From Bisporella sp. PMI_857 (lineage: Eukaryota > Ascomycota > Leotiomycetes > Helotiales > Helotiaceae), in assembly GCA_021307315.1 (NCBI GenBank), contig JAJSPD010000007.1, positions 124,001 to 188,000 on the forward strand: 64,000 nucleotides of DNA. Direction: 5' to 3'. The notes under the pieces are model-generated. The model was not told where the DNA came from, made no database searches, and saw only the letters and a list, made by a program, of their open reading frames with translations. Made by a program: the position numbers and the translations under genes. Shown here piece by piece: positions 45,721 through 57,960 of the stretch (the first letter of the stretch is position 1; the number at the start of each line of letters is the position of its first letter).

Positions 45721-47808
45721 ATCCACAAACTGACGCATTTTGAGCATTGTATTGGCATCTTATATACCCCCGTGTTGTTTTATTGGCGGTAAGGCGTCTG
45801 AGGTCTATTTAGCATAAAAGAACAAAGCATTGTTTGGAGTTTATGAGTCTTTGCTTCTTTCTTGCCTCATTATTTACAAGCATTAGTTGTTTTTTGCGAG
45901 TGCATATGGATAAGCCTTGAATTGTATGCTGTTCACCTCCGGATGTAAACTCCAGCAAATCGACTTTGAGAATTTCACCACTTATATTTCATTTGTTATC
46001 TCAATTGCGCACGAAGGAACCGCTGGTGTTTGAGATATTGCCACCGGCATGATGATCCACAAGGGAGCAACAGCTGAACAATTCCATTGCTGGTACAAAG
46101 TTATGGGCTTTAGCTGCGCTGTATCATGCTGCTGGATTGCGCGTTTATTCAAGGATATTGCATTTTTGACCTGCAATCGTCTAAAGAAACTGCGCGCACC
46201 GTTACCAGAATATCTTCCAAGGATATGAAAAACAGTGTATACAGCAGAATGAAATCTAATCCTGCAAGGCTGCGGTTCAATTCATAAATCGTGGGCAATA
46301 TTCCAGTCTCACAAGCTCCTTCCACAAAAGTACATAGTGGAATCAAGAAACAGGTGAATCAAGACTTGTCCAAGTGGAAAATTTTAGTCACAAAACTGGT
46401 AGTCCAAACCTTTCAGGTGAAAACTTCCCCGGCTAGTTTTATGATTTGCTGATAGTCATATTATATGCTATCTCAGGACGAAGATCAGATGCGTAGTTGG
46501 AAGCTTGGGTCCAAAGTTCGGAGACGCCCACAGAACCAAGTCCTCCAGCATCGGTTCGCCCCGATTTGATCCAGCCCACAGATTTGCTGTCAAGATCTTC
46601 CGAAAATCAGTCCATTGGGCTGGAACAGAATACAAAAGTCCCTCATAATGAAGGGGAGTCCAGTTATTATTTCTTCTTTTTCTTCTCCTTTTTTTGTTTC
46701 AAAGGCTTCTATGCAGGACCGGGGAGTGTTCTATGCAGCCCGCCCATGCGAGTGCAGACACAGTTGCTGCTGGACAAAATCCTACCTTAACTGCGTCTAG
46801 ACCAACACTGACTGACTGGTGATTACGTGAACACTCGAAAGGGCCTACAGTATAAAGCCAATGTTGCATTTTGCACTTCCCATTATGTAATCCGTCTACG
46901 CATCCTTCCGTCACTGTAAAAAATCAAACCAGTTGCGTGCCGTAATGTAAGTGTCGAATTTGCATGTTGTGGCGGAGAAGCGAAATTGACGGTTTCTTTT
47001 GCATGACTTGGTATCAAAAGCAAAAAAATATAGGCGAGCTGGGAATCCAGTCATGAAACGAGGTTGCACAGTATTTCTCCATATTTGCAGGGTCGTCCAG
47101 GCTTTTGAAAAGTTTTCCCCGGACCCGAATACAGCGATACATGGATAGGCTGCAGATCAGTGGTTCTAGTGGCAATAGGCCACCCTTGTTTGGTAATGCT
47201 TCATACTTACAGTACCTAACCAGGGCCTGTAAGTAAGCCTCAACCCACAAGAAACCATAAAAAAAATCAACGAAAAAGCAAGTTGAGCCTTAGTTCAATC
47301 TTGAAGTGGCATGGCGGGCCAGAATTGAATGGTGCTTGAATGCCCGTATGCTCGTTTGGAACCATTCATACTGGGCCATGGCTGAAAACCGCCAATACGC
47401 TGGCAGGCTGTATACCTTGTCAGAGCGCTCGTGACCATGTAAATTGCCTCGTTTGACATGCCTCGTGATTGGCTCAGAAATCTATCACAAGGGCCCATGT
47501 AAAGAAACCATTTCCCCGCAAATGAACATGGAAAGGTGCGGGTGCCCAATCTTTGACAAAGCTGGAATACTTTTTCGGCCCATAAGCCTCTTTCTCTTCC
47601 TCTCCTCTTCTCCACAGCTTGCTGTTCTGCTGCGTTCTCTCCATCGTATATCACGAGGAACCACATTCTACTAGCTATCGGTATCTTTTCACAATATTCC
47701 AAATGAGCGAGTGTCATCGCGTTCTGCAGTTTGTGGAGGAGTTCAAGACGCCTATTTAGTAGGACGGGCTAGAACATATCAGTCGACCATAGGAGGAACT
47801 CTCCATTT
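45721..47808. other. Intergenic, 2.1 kb
   Basis: No gene is recognised. T-rich runs at 46672-46705 and short open frames on both strands lack domains. Confidence 0.5.
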
Positions 47809-48570
47809 ATGCTACACGTGAGCATGGTCTACATATATTGCGACCAGAAAACTACCCAGGAAACGTTCTCGTTCACTTTCTCCGCTGGCCCACCCCTTAA
47901 GCTCTGTTTCGAAAAACCGGCGTCGGCTCCGGCTCCAATCAATCGGCCATTCAAGCGTCGGCGAGCGCTGTCGGACGTGGATGGCGGTGGAAGCGAGGGG
48001 AGGAAGAAGAGACGTTTACGGCTACACCTTATCACTTCAAGGCTTAGTCGGCCGTTCTCCCAGCCCGCATCTAATATCGTCAACCGAGGCGTCTCCAAGA
48101 GAGTCGTATGGGGAAGGACGAGACCTGTCGGCCGAAATCTGTTGAGGAAGGCTGCGATAATGAATGCTGTGAGGCTACGAATGGATGCAGCGAGGACATT
48201 TATGCGTGAGGAGCAAGAGCGCAGGAGGGAGACAATGGCGCTGAGCGAAATCGTAGTGCAAAAGCCGAGATACCACGAGCTGCCTCCGTCACCGCTAGGC
48301 TTGTCGAACTATGATGCGCTGGATCTAGAGGACGATTTCTTTGATGATGATGATGGAGAATCCGAGAGAGGCTCATCCATATATAGTGATTTCAGCATCA
48401 TGAATACATCTAGCTCTGAAGGAGATGGCTACGAGTATCTAGATGCCTTAGATGGGATCTCGCCAGACGACTTGCCGGACGCACCTCCTTCACCTCCCTT
48501 GGAAGACAACGTTGTTGAGATGTTGAGAGAAAAGGAAAGACAAGGCGATAGTTTCTTTGTACTGGGATAG
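47809..48570 (+). CDS. Conserved fungal protein of unknown function
   Basis: A single open frame of 253 codons. After a poorly conserved-looking start comes a strongly basic block (PFKRRRALSD, GRKKRRLRLHLITSRLSRPFSQPASNIVNRGVSKRVVWGRTRPVGRNLLRKAAIMNAVR) followed by a charged helix (RMDAARTFMREEQERRRETMA) and an acidic C-terminus (LDLEDDFFDDDDGESERGSS; SPDDLPDAPPSPPLEDNVVEML). The SRLSRPFSQPASNIVNRG segment resembles one I recall from many Pezizomycotina hypothetical proteins. The basic block would suit a nuclear protein that contacts nucleic acid, but no domain name can be given. The start may be the ATG at 47824 and an upstream exon is possible. Confidence 0.75.
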   Translation: MLHVSMVYIYCDQKTTQETFSFTFSAGPPLKLCFEKPASAPAPINRPFKRRRALSDVDGGGSEGRKKRRLRLHLITSRLSRPFSQPASNIVNRGVSKRVVWGRTRPVGRNLLRKAAIMNAVRLRMDAARTFMREEQERRRETMALSEIVVQKPRYHELPPSPLGLSNYDALDLEDDFFDDDDGESERGSSIYSDFSIMNTSSSEGDGYEYLDALDGISPDDLPDAPPSPPLEDNVVEMLREKERQGDSFFVLG

Positions 48571-48682
48571 CTGCCGACCTGGGTGGAGGGGGTTGGGAAA
48601 AATTGCATCGGCATCAGGATCAGAAAAAAAAAATTGCATGGAAATGGATCAATCATGGGGTGGCGACAAGGCGGCTATTGTA

Positions 48683-49652
48683 TTATGATTGCTGGAGTTT
48701 GGCTGCGCGGTCTGCTGCAATATCACACATTGCCTTGTAGTGGTGTAAATCATTCTGTACAACTGATGTAATCTCAAAGACCTTCTTACCTTTATGCCTT
48801 CCGTTCTCTCTGCATTCATATCACCTCGAGCAATCCTCGCACATATATTCTCCATGATGACTGGGCGTGATCTTCCATTAACAAAAACTCTGATAGTCGT
48901 CAGTAGCTAGACCTTTTGCTTCTAAATAAAATGTGACTAATCTTCTCTAGCCAACAGAGAAAACGAATTGCAGCATTGCAAGACCCAAACGCTCTCCTAC
49001 TTCTAGTATCCTAGACCTCACTTTCAGGGCGATAGCCAAGGCCAGCCTTAGAAGCTTCAGCCATGGAGGCTTTTTATTCCACAGCTGATAATATAAAACC
49101 AGACAGGCTCGGAAATTGAGTAAAAAGAGAAGCGAGGAGGGAGAAGAATGGCGAGTTGCTTCGGCATTCAAGAAGAAGATAGCTTGCACTTAATGACTTG
49201 CAATGCCGCAGACATATATCTCATAGTCCTGATATAGTAGGAAGGAGTGAGGTTCCATACACATAAATTAAACCAGGGAATTTCGTTTCGTATTCCTCAT
49301 TCAGTCTTCTCAGTTCAGCAGCTTCATCCTCTCCACCAGTATTCAATTGTGCTTGCTCTGCTTGTGATTGTGCACTCTCCACTTTCTTCGCACCGAGTCT
49401 CGGGTGGGCTCCCAAGATCGTATCTAGCCATTCTGTGTCACTCGTAGAAGCGCTCTCTAATAGTTTTGTCAATTGATTCCCCACAGCCTTGATAAGATCG
49501 TTGTAAGATCCAAAGGAATCGGTTTGGAGGAGTTCGACGGAGAGTGTGTGCAAGGCTGCGCTAGGCTCGAAGAGGGTATCCAGAATCGCAGCACGATCAA
49601 CGGTGGAGAGAGCTGGCACGCTGCTAATTGATGGTAGCTGAGAGGTGGGCAT
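48683..49652 (-). CDS. OHCU decarboxylase (ureidoimidazoline decarboxylase)
   Basis: Three exons, 49261-49652, 48790-48889 and 48683-48733, in phase, give 180 aa, normal for the family. The enzyme converts 2-oxo-4-hydroxy-4-carboxy-5-ureidoimidazoline to allantoin, the last step of urate breakdown. The hallmark GAHPRLGAK carries the catalytic His; NEEYETKFPGLIYVVFVNGRSR and CARIARGDMNAER supply the conserved Glu and Arg regions. LFEPSAAL and SYNDLIKAV fit the N-terminal helices. The last exon ends AAKLQQS, so there is no canonical peroxisomal SKL-type tail. The exon 2 acceptor was set at 48890-48891 because other choices hit a stop at once. No other purine catabolic gene is near, so it is not clustered. 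Confidence 0.92.
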
Positions 49653-49871
49653 GGTTTCACATTCAGTATAAACAATATAACTTTTTCTCTATAGTGCCTC
49701 GCGGGGTTCTTGATGACGACGATAAGATTCTGATATGAATGACAGCCTTGTGACCCACTTCTCCGAAGCTAGTCCTAGAAATCCTTAGCGCCCATCAAAA
49801 TATCAAGTCCAGAGAATCGCGTTGAAGCTGCTCACATTCAATCGAGAGGATTTGTCCAGGTCAAAACCAAA
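49653..49871. promoter_or_regulatory. Shared divergent promoter OHCU decarboxylase / PRP19
   Basis: 219 bp separate the two start codons on opposite strands. No specific motif is identified. Confidence 0.45.
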
Positions 49872-51507
49872 ATGCTGTGCTCAAGTAAGTCGCAGGAGTA
49901 TCCCTATCTATAGTTCGCTGTAATAATTTGAACGGCAGTTTCTGGTGAGGCGCCACAGTATCCTGTTGCATCTTCAAAGTCAGGTAAGACAGCTTGATGG
50001 TATACTCTACGCGAACAACCCAACTGATGTGACTTAGGAAATGTCTATGAGAAGCGACTGATTGAGGCGTACATTACTGAGAATCATAAGGATCCTGTAA
50101 ATGGAGAGGATCTTGAGATCTCGGACTTGATTGAACTCAAATCTTCTCGAATTGTTGCTCCACGACCTCCAACGCTCACATCGATTCCCTCCCTCCTCAC
50201 GACCTTGCAGAACGAATGGGATGCATTAGCACTGGAATCATTCACCATCCGACAACAATTACAGCAGACTCGACAAGAGCTGACGACCGCTTTATATCAA
50301 CACGATGCCGCCATCCGAGTTATAACTCGGTTGACCAAGGAAAGAGATGAGGCTCGAGAAGCACTGTCGAAGGTTTCCATAGGTGCTGGCGCGGTAGGCG
50401 GTGATGATGCCATGCAAATAGATAATCAAGGACTTCCAGAAGATCTTGCAGCCAAGGTGGATGCAGCCCAAGAGAGGTGAGTTCTGCATGCTCTCGTATC
50501 ATTCTGACAATATCTAACGTATAACAGACTCACTAAAAGTCGTCGAAAACGCCCTGTCCCAGAAGGCTGGGCGACTACTGAGACTATTGAGAAGTTTGCT
50601 GACGGCGTTGTTGCCTCGGAGCCACTCTATCCTGGTGCTGCCTCAATCGCTCTTAATGAAGCCGGCCAACTGGCAATCATTGGAGGCTCTGATGGAATCG
50701 CTGGTGTTTACTCCATCGCAGAAAATAAAGTGCAACAGTCATTCAAGGCTGGAGGAGCTGTCACGGACACTGTGTGGTTTGGCGATACCCCAGTTGTTTC
50801 CACATCCTCGGGAACCGTGAAAGTATTCGGAGAGTCAGAAGTGACCTTTAAATCCCATGCTGGCAGTATAAATGCTTTGGCTCTTCATCCTACTGGCGAT
50901 ATCCTTGCTTCCGTTGGTGTAGATAAAAGTTTCGTGTTCTATGACCTTCTAAGCGGAAAGGCTATAACACAAATATATACCGATTCAGGTAATTACTTCC
51001 TTGTCTATCGGCTGGATTGAAAATACTAACATAAGGTCAGAGCTCACTACCGCAGCTTTCCACCCCGATGGGCCTTACTTTGCAGCTGGTGGTATAGATG
51101 GCCAGATCAAACTTTTCCATGTCAAGACAGGAGAAAGCGCTGCTAATTTTGACATCGATGGGCCAATCCAGGACATTGCATTCTCTGAGAATGGTATCTG
51201 GATTGCAGCTGTTGCAAAGGGCTCTAATAGCGTGGTCATTTTTGACCTACGGAAGGAGGGCAAGGCTGCTCAAGTGAAGGTGCTAGAAATCGGCGGACAG
51301 GTCGACAGCATTCGATGGGATTACTCAGGTCAATACCTTGCCGCTGCTGGTCCGGGAGGCTTGACTATTTCTCAGTATACGAAATCCTCGAAATCGTGGT
51401 CAGATGTCATCAGCTTAGCTGTACCCGCCACTGCTATCGCGTGGGGACCTCAAGCTAGCAGCTTGATAACTGTCAATCAAGACGGAATTGTTTCGAAATT
51501 AGGATGA
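49872..51507 (+). CDS. PRP19: Pre-mRNA-processing factor Prp19 (U-box E3, NineTeen complex)
   Basis: Five exons in phase: 49872-49884, 49939-49983, 50038-50476, 50528-50988, 51041-51507, giving 474 aa, the usual length. The first exon is only 13 nt. Residues 1-70 are the U-box: MLCSISGEAPQYPVASSKSGNVYEKRLIEAYITENHKDPVNGEDLEISDLIEL. A Prp19 coiled-coil tetramerisation region follows (LLTTLQNEWDALALESFTIRQQLQQTRQELTTALYQHDAAIRVI.RL). WD40 blades then run to the end (SHAGSINALALHPTGDILASVGVDKSFVFYDL; AAFHPDGPYFAAGGIDGQIKLFHVKTG; AFSENGIWIAAVAKGSNSVVIFDLR; SIRWDYSGQYLAAAG). Prp19 is a nuclear ubiquitin ligase needed to activate the spliceosome. The intron at 50989-51040 is placed by frame and by the continuity TDS|E|LTTAAFHPDG. 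Confidence 0.96.
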
Positions 51508-52298
51508 AGACATGGAGTTTGGTCTACGAATGGCATGGATGCTAGTAAAGCAAAGCCCGGGTAACCTTTTTTAGGCATGTATTTGTAGAAAATAATAAAT
51601 TCAGAGTACGAGGGATACCCTTGCCTCAGAAATAGTCATGTGAGTATATTTCTGAGAAATAGGGTACCTGCCTAGGTGTGCTAGAACGTTAGGCTCTCTT
51701 GTCTCTCACAAAGAGATATTTTTATTACTTTCATGTTAGGCAAATCGTACCAGCAGTCGGCGAGAACAGGGGTGGCTGGTACCCTTGATATGTAGCAAAT
51801 CGCCTCCACATTCCCACTACTTATCGCATCAAGTTCACTACCCACGTTATCCTCGAAAATTCTAGATCTCGAAAAATTCCAATATGATTCATAGAATTTT
51901 TTATTGTTTGGAAAGGCACTTCTAGCGGTCTCTGGTGAAGAAGTGTCTGGCATCTTACAATAGTGATACCAGATCACGTCCTTGTGCTGGCTACACTTGC
52001 CTAATCAGGGGTTCTGTCATCATTTCCGCAACTCCCCAAATAACATACAGTGGGCTTTGTCTTCTACAACAATATTTTCGCCACGACGGCTGCAACAGCG
52101 CCACCATATCTGTTCGAGTACATAGGATCAGTCTCATGCGGAGTAGGATATAAAGCAATCTGTCTGCGAGTTTCTTAGAAGAACGTGCTTGTGATGGACG
52201 GGTTAGAGCCTCAGCGCCAGAAGGTACGTCGTCGTGAATAAGGTTGGTCTGCACTCAAGAACTAATGAAAACTACTCAATCAGAGATCTTACGCGGAA
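51508..52298. other. Intergenic, 0.8 kb
   Basis: 3' flank of PRP19 and 5' flank of the RING gene. It holds a GCCTAGGTG word at 51670. No gene is seen. Confidence 0.5.
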
Positions 52299-53500
52299 AT
52301 GTCTCGACAAGTTACAATTTCACCCTCTCCAGTGCTTCTCCAAAACCCTCCCTCTTCAGCCTCGTTCTTTTCACCTTCAAGGACCAACACGCCGCCTTTG
52401 CGAAGGCGGCGTCTTTCACACCCGCACAACCCGCCACAAATCCAACGAAGTTCAGAAAACATGTCTGAAAGATCTCGCCAGACCCGTCCACAATTGCAAC
52501 ACCGAGCTTCTCAGACACTAACGATCGATCTGACCGACGATACCGAAGATCCACCCATCATCATACGGCCCCGTGCAAGAAATATAGGAGGAATGTCGCG
52601 TACACGACCACAACTTGGAAGAAGTGATGCCCAAGCTTTAAATGTAATCGATCTTACAGACGACAACGATGCTGCCCTAGATGAGCCAGAAGTGGAGGTC
52701 ATGTCATCTCGTCAACTGCCACGGCCTGTCCCAGCTCCACGGAGTCGTTCTCCTGGCCTCTTCGTATCTCCGGCACCACAAGAGAGCAATCGGCTAAGGG
52801 GCATCTTTGACAGGCTTCCAAACCTTCCAAGGCTTTCTCTCTTCGGTCCCGGTGGGCCCGAAACTCGTAACGTTCAAGCGAGTCAAGCAGGACGCGATGA
52901 CGAGATATTTCATTATCATGGTAATAATCAGGGGGTTCTTGCAGGTTTTGCTGCGGCAATGGTCTTCGAGCATGAATTTGCTTTACTTGGTGGACAACAG
53001 ATGATGCCTGGGCAGCTGGACTATCAACATCAAGCATTCGCAAATCGGAAACCCGACCATATCGCCCCCGAGGCAGCTAAGGCTGGCTTTACACGATCCC
53101 CAACAGAAAGCGATACCATAATATGCCCGAGTTGTGAAGAGGAGTTGGTTCACTACAAGGATGAAGAAGCGCAGCCAATCGTAAAGAAAGGAGGCAAGAC
53201 ACCCAGCAAGAAGGAGAGAGAAGAACATCCGTTCTGGGTGGTGCGAGAATGCGGCCATGTAAGTAGTTGCAGCCGAGGACCTTGATTTACCGATGAGCCC
53301 CTGCTGATCCGCTTTCTACTTAGGTCTATTGCAACAGATGCTACCAGTACAGAGTCCCCAACAGAAATAACCCTTTCAAGGCTTCCTTCAAGGAAATTCC
53401 ACCCAAAAGTGGCCGAAAACAAGCCCGCATAGGATGTGCTGTGGAGGACTGCGAATCCGATGTCCAAACCAAGGACAGATGGGTCGGTGTATTTCTCTGA
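52299..53500 (+). CDS. RING-like protein with two SUMO-interacting motifs (STUbL candidate)
   Basis: Two exons, 52299-53258 and 53324-53500, phase 0, give 378 aa. The N-terminal half is disordered and carries two near-identical hydrophobic-acidic motifs, LTIDLTDDTED and NVIDLTDDNDA, typical SUMO-interacting motifs. The C-terminus has an interrupted RING-like cysteine pattern: CPSCEEEL, then after a Lys-rich insert VRECGHVYCNRCYQYR, then GCAVEDCESDV. The intron splits the pattern exactly after ECGH, and joining is needed for VYCNRCY. Fungal relatives are often labelled cell cycle control proteins. Two SIMs plus a C-terminal RING is the layout of SUMO-targeted ubiquitin ligases such as Slx8/Rfp, so that role is inferred; SUMO binding and E3 activity are untested. 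Confidence 0.8.
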
Positions 53501-56500
53501 GCAAGAAGGTATCCCAGGTGTCGAGCTATCGAGTTTCTCAAAACGCCATATGCATTGGCTCTCTACACCTCATCTCGTCTCGCCACCACCCAGGCGGTAC
53601 TATCAACAAGATTTCTTTGACGGCATAAGCATGGCATGGTATGGTATAGTCTAGCATGGAGTTACTGGTCTGCATGGAAGTTATGATCATGCATATTCTT
53701 TTACTTTATGGCACTGGAGTTTTATGAATTTGGGGAGTGTTACTCATCATGATACCAAGGTATTTTTCCGCACTTCCCGTTTGTATTGTTGTATAGCATA
53801 AGAGCCAAGTTTGCCCAACTCTTGCTTGAACACGGTGATTTATGAGTGGCATCAATCCTTTAATTCTAGGATGTCTAGATTCTTTACTTGCTCAACCAGT
53901 AGTTAGCATCTAACAGCTTCAGCATATGTTTGCGTGCTGCAGCCGATCCTGATTACCTGATTCGTGTACAGCATTATACTGGTTTTAGTCATTAATAATG
54001 TACATGGGTGGGGGACTCTTACCTGTATGTGTAAAAGATTGTGAACTATTGGCAAATGGAAAGATGGCTCTAGAGAGCACATGGGGATAGGAAAACCTTC
54101 TATGACGAGGAAGCGGTTTGATATACCCTTGCTTATCTCCATATGAAGGTTTGACTAGTCAGAGTAAAAAAATTCCAGCCAAACGGGGAGCGCTCGCGCC
54201 TTCAGTTTGTTCATAACGATGTCTCTAAGTTCGCAAAGCCTGGCATGACGAGAGTTAGCGTTAAAGAGTGGGTGTCTGGCAAAATCCTTCCCTCATAACT
54301 AAGCCTTGTTGCTTCGGAACTTCTTGGTTCGGATAACTTTGCAAGATGCCAATTGTGCCTTTATTTTAGCTTATCCACGCGTAATTTCCTCCAGTACTTC
54401 AAATTTGTATTTGGAGAACACTTTCCTCTCGTGCAAGCTCCAAGCCTCGCCGTTGATACAAAGCCTGCTAAGGAGACTGCAGGCTTCGATCCTGCTCATT
54501 TGATTTAAGTAGCTCTGCTCATGTACGTGCTTCTGGTCTTGATCCTTATGGTAGCTGGGTTATGATTTACATGGCAATTCTATACCTAAATAACCCGTCG
54601 GAAGCGGTAATATACTGTGTGGAAGTAGATATAAAATGGAAAGAATTCATGAATGTCTTCATCGCCAGAAATCCATTACGCAGTCCATTTTAAATGACTT
54701 TTCGACACGGCCATCTTGGAACAGGGCATAGCGATTGAGTCACGAATATTTGTAAATAACTGTATATTTAGCATTGATTCAGTCCTATTTGGATGACAGG
54801 TTGGACTCTTTTCTGTGAATTTGCGCTTCCTCAACTTTCAGAAAGACGTAGGGATTCTGTAATTGGAAGTGTTTGCACACAATTCTCCACATGAATTCTA
54901 GGTCGTGCAACTAAACCCATCAGGAAAAATAAGTTCCACGCAAGATGATCGCGTAAGGGAGCATCTTTATTTCCTTAGTTGCTATTATACTGAACTGGCT
55001 ACTTGCTGTTTATAATTGATTTTTATTATGGGTGAAGCTGGGGTAGGGGAGGCTGAGATTGAGAATAGTTGGAATATTGTCATTTGTGGATGCGAAATCA
55101 GGTATGGTGCGTATTACCCAGGTAGAACAGTCACAACAATGCCTCAAATTGGCCATATTTAAGCCGATTCACCACTGCAGGTTCATACGCAACATACTTC
55201 TTCTACCTCACATCATCGGACTGGAACTATTTATAAACATTCATCAGGTATGACAAATTTTGCCACCCCAAAATACAGTTACGACCTGCATGTATGGCCA
55301 TACCAGCTAATTACTTCACAGTCTCATAAGCCATACTGGCAGATCTTCAACTGTCACCCATCACAGCCGCTTCCGCACCAAAACACTTCGAAGCATCATA
55401 TTAACAATCCGCTTTTCACATAAAAGGCAGTCCAATATGAAGATGCCTCGATGGCTTGACAGGATTACCACGCCCTTTATTGTGGGAGTTATTCTACTTG
55501 TCTTTAGCTCTCTTCTCTTCAAATGGTAGTTTGACACATACCTCGGAGCCGGGCGACAAGATTGTACGATATGGGCTAGAAGCTGGGAAGGACGCTAAGA
55601 TACTTGAAGCTTCTGTAGACACAAGTTGATCGGGTATGAGATCTTCCGCTGTGTAAGAGCGTCACTGATCTCACTCTTGTACAGGCTGCACGGGACAAGA
55701 GCATGCGAGCAACTATGGAGGTATATTTTTGTGTGAAGGAATAGATATGAAGAGCCGAGATGGATATCTGAGAAGTGGCTGGGTGCTGCATGGATTTCCT
55801 TTAATGCAAGACTTTCTCGAACTTGCGCAATTGTCTTTCAGTTGAATGTGGATATGAATGCATGTTGATAGCAAGCCCCTGAAAATCATCGCGTAATTTG
55901 TTTGCCAAGACTACGACGCGTGACAGCTGGAAGACGGATCTCTGACTCAAAGTGTCTATATTCGTGTCAGGCTTAGACAAGCCTTCAGAGCAATGGGATT
56001 GCCCTTGGTCATTGAACAGGACAATCACTATTGTTAAGTCCTAAATTAATAGCCCAGCACGGCACAGAACCAGCGAAATATTACCATGCTAGACCCTTTT
56101 TGTGCAACGAGACGAGCTGACGTTAAAATAAATTTCTTCAATGGCGTACTAGACCATGTGATCCTTTATATTATGGTTTCTGTATCAAGGGAACTTGCTT
56201 CAAGGATAGGAGGTGGTTGACAAGTCGGCCAGGGGCTGGCTTTGCAAGACCTCGTGAAAGCTCCAAGGTATATGCTACCATATGGCTCTCCTACTTCCGC
56301 AAAGGCCAGAGTTATCTGCGGATGTAAAAAGAATAGTCACGCTTTCCTCTTTGTTACTAAATTTGAAACATTCGAGCTGAAGGGCATGTACTCTTGAGAT
56401 ATAAAGAGGATTAGTTAGAGTAGTGATCAGAGTTCCGCGCAGCTTTGTGGTTTCAAGCAGGACATGACCGCTGCGAACGAATAGTGGAATATGTGGAGAA

Positions 56501-56874
56501 TCCGATATCGTGTCTTGCGTGTTGGAGCCTGAGTTTCCGCGATCAGAAGAGGATTATTGGGGTTTGCTGAGGGTCTGTGGTTTGAGCCAGAGGAAGATGT
56601 GCACGGAAGATATCGGCATGTAGTAATGCTTCGCTAACGGTGAGGAGTAAAGACAGTAACCACTACATATTCTCAAGTATGCCTGAAATTTTCTGCGTTA
56701 ACCTTTCGCGCTTGCTTTCTGTAAAGGGATTATGACATGAGGTAAAACACTCTCATTATCACTTTTTCCACAAGTCTAGGGTCACCATCTGATATCGGCC
56801 TGGCTATAGAAGCTCAATAGATGTTCAAGAGGGATATGAAATTGAAAGTGCAGAACATTTGAGTGAAATAAGAT
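53501..56874. other. Gene-poor region, 3.4 kb
   Basis: No gene is recognised between the RING gene and the OB-fold gene, both of which end here. Short open frames at 54306, 55059 and 55576-56028 lack domains. A 30-codon membrane-peptide frame is listed separately with low confidence. Confidence 0.5.
55437..55529 (+). CDS. Possible 30-aa single-span membrane peptide
   Basis: ATG 55437 to TAG 55527-55529 encodes a peptide with a short basic start (MKMPRWLDRI), one hydrophobic span (about residues 12-28, VGVILLVFSSLLF) and a KW end. The pattern resembles tail or signal anchors. It could be a small membrane protein, the first exon of a larger gene (the last codon abuts a possible GTAGTT donor), or chance. 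Confidence 0.2.
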   Translation: MKMPRWLDRITTPFIVGVILLVFSSLLFKW

Positions 56875-57960
56875 TTATTGTGTATCTGGTGGTAAAGTCT
56901 CCTTCATTTCCTCAAAGCCGTCATTCCCTTTGCCTGGACCGCCCACAAATTTCATGACCCAGTTCCTAACCTTTGAGATCTTTTCTAGTTGCGGGTGAAG
57001 GGTGCTGGTGGAGACAAAGTCTGAGGCTTTGTAGTACGTAACCAGGTCTGTCTTATCGATTCTGTTTCTGTATAGCAAATATATTTTTGTTAAGTTCTTC
57101 CTTAGACTTTGTCCATAGACCTTGCCTTGAAAGCTGTCCAGTGCCACATTCTGAACTAAAATCACATCTTGAGGTCTTAATCTGGTGAGAGTGCTTCTTA
57201 GATCGTTATGTGGAGAATTGGTTGAGGATAGCCAGAAATTGATACCGAATCCAGACTTCGTCTCGTCTCCAACAAGTATCTCAACCAAGTCAACATTTGC
57301 TCCCCTTCGAGTCCTAATAGGCCGCGGGGCTGGGATAGAAATTATACCAATAATCAAATCAACCGTCAGAGTTTGCGGATATATTGAGCTGAGATATGCA
57401 GCATTGGGAATACTTATGAGGTTAGCCAGATGTGCTGCAATTGGAAGGTCTGAGGGTCGAGAAGTTGAGTCCTGAGGAGAATCAATCGACGATTGAGTTG
57501 TGCGATATGAAGACTCGTTGGTAGATGAATTGCTAGTCACTGACAATGGACCAAGCTGAGAAGAGGCGATATCTTCATGAACAGCATATGACCGTTCATA
57601 GAATTGTGATAAATATTGTTCTGCTGATTCAATGCTTGCCCGGCTTTGGCTTAAAATTTGGGACATTTCTTCAATAAATGAATCGGTAGTAAAGAATGAT
57701 GCCCCTACGTATTCTTCCTGCCAACCATTATTCTGTGACTGTCCAGTCGTGAGATGCTGCCTTTCGAGAGGGATATATCTCCATGCTGGAAGATATGTTG
57801 AGATAACCGCGGCCGGTGTATTTACGATGGCGCCCTCGGCCTTCTCATGGACTAAAAATCGAGAGAAGGGCTCCGTGAAGTTTTCCAGCAAGCCAGAGTG
57901 TTTCCAGTCCAGCGAAGCCGACAATGGCGCTCCAGTAAAGAGCAGCACTCTTGAAGGCAT
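56875..57960 (-). CDS. Fungal protein with predicted OB-fold (nucleic-acid binding) C-terminal domain
   Basis: A single frame of 361 aa. The N-terminal half (MPSRVLLFTGAPLSASLDWKHSGL..., with QYLSQFYERSYAVHEDI) is not recognised and ends in a Ser/Thr-rich linker. From about residue 195 the sequence looks like one OB-fold barrel: LTVDLIIGIISIPAPRPIRTRR..NVDLVEILVGDETKSGFGINFWLSS, then LRPQDVILVQNVALDSFQGKVYGQSLRKNLTKIYLLYR. That is the strand pattern seen in RPA-like and SHLD2-like proteins (beta-strand, VGD...., LRPGDVVLL.NV.L..F.G.VYG). I infer a role in single-stranded DNA biology, without proof. It lacks zinc-binding cysteines. It is divergent from the Apd1-like gene. Confidence 0.7.
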   Translation of the reverse strand: MPSRVLLFTGAPLSASLDWKHSGLLENFTEPFSRFLVHEKAEGAIVNTPAAVISTYLPAWRYIPLERQHLTTGQSQNNGWQEEYVGASFFTTDSFIEEMSQILSQSRASIESAEQYLSQFYERSYAVHEDIASSQLGPLSVTSNSSTNESSYRTTQSSIDSPQDSTSRPSDLPIAAHLANLISIPNAAYLSSIYPQTLTVDLIIGIISIPAPRPIRTRRGANVDLVEILVGDETKSGFGINFWLSSTNSPHNDLRSTLTRLRPQDVILVQNVALDSFQGKVYGQSLRKNLTKIYLLYRNRIDKTDLVTYYKASDFVSTSTLHPQLEKISKVRNWVMKFVGGPGKGNDGFEEMKETLPPDTQ

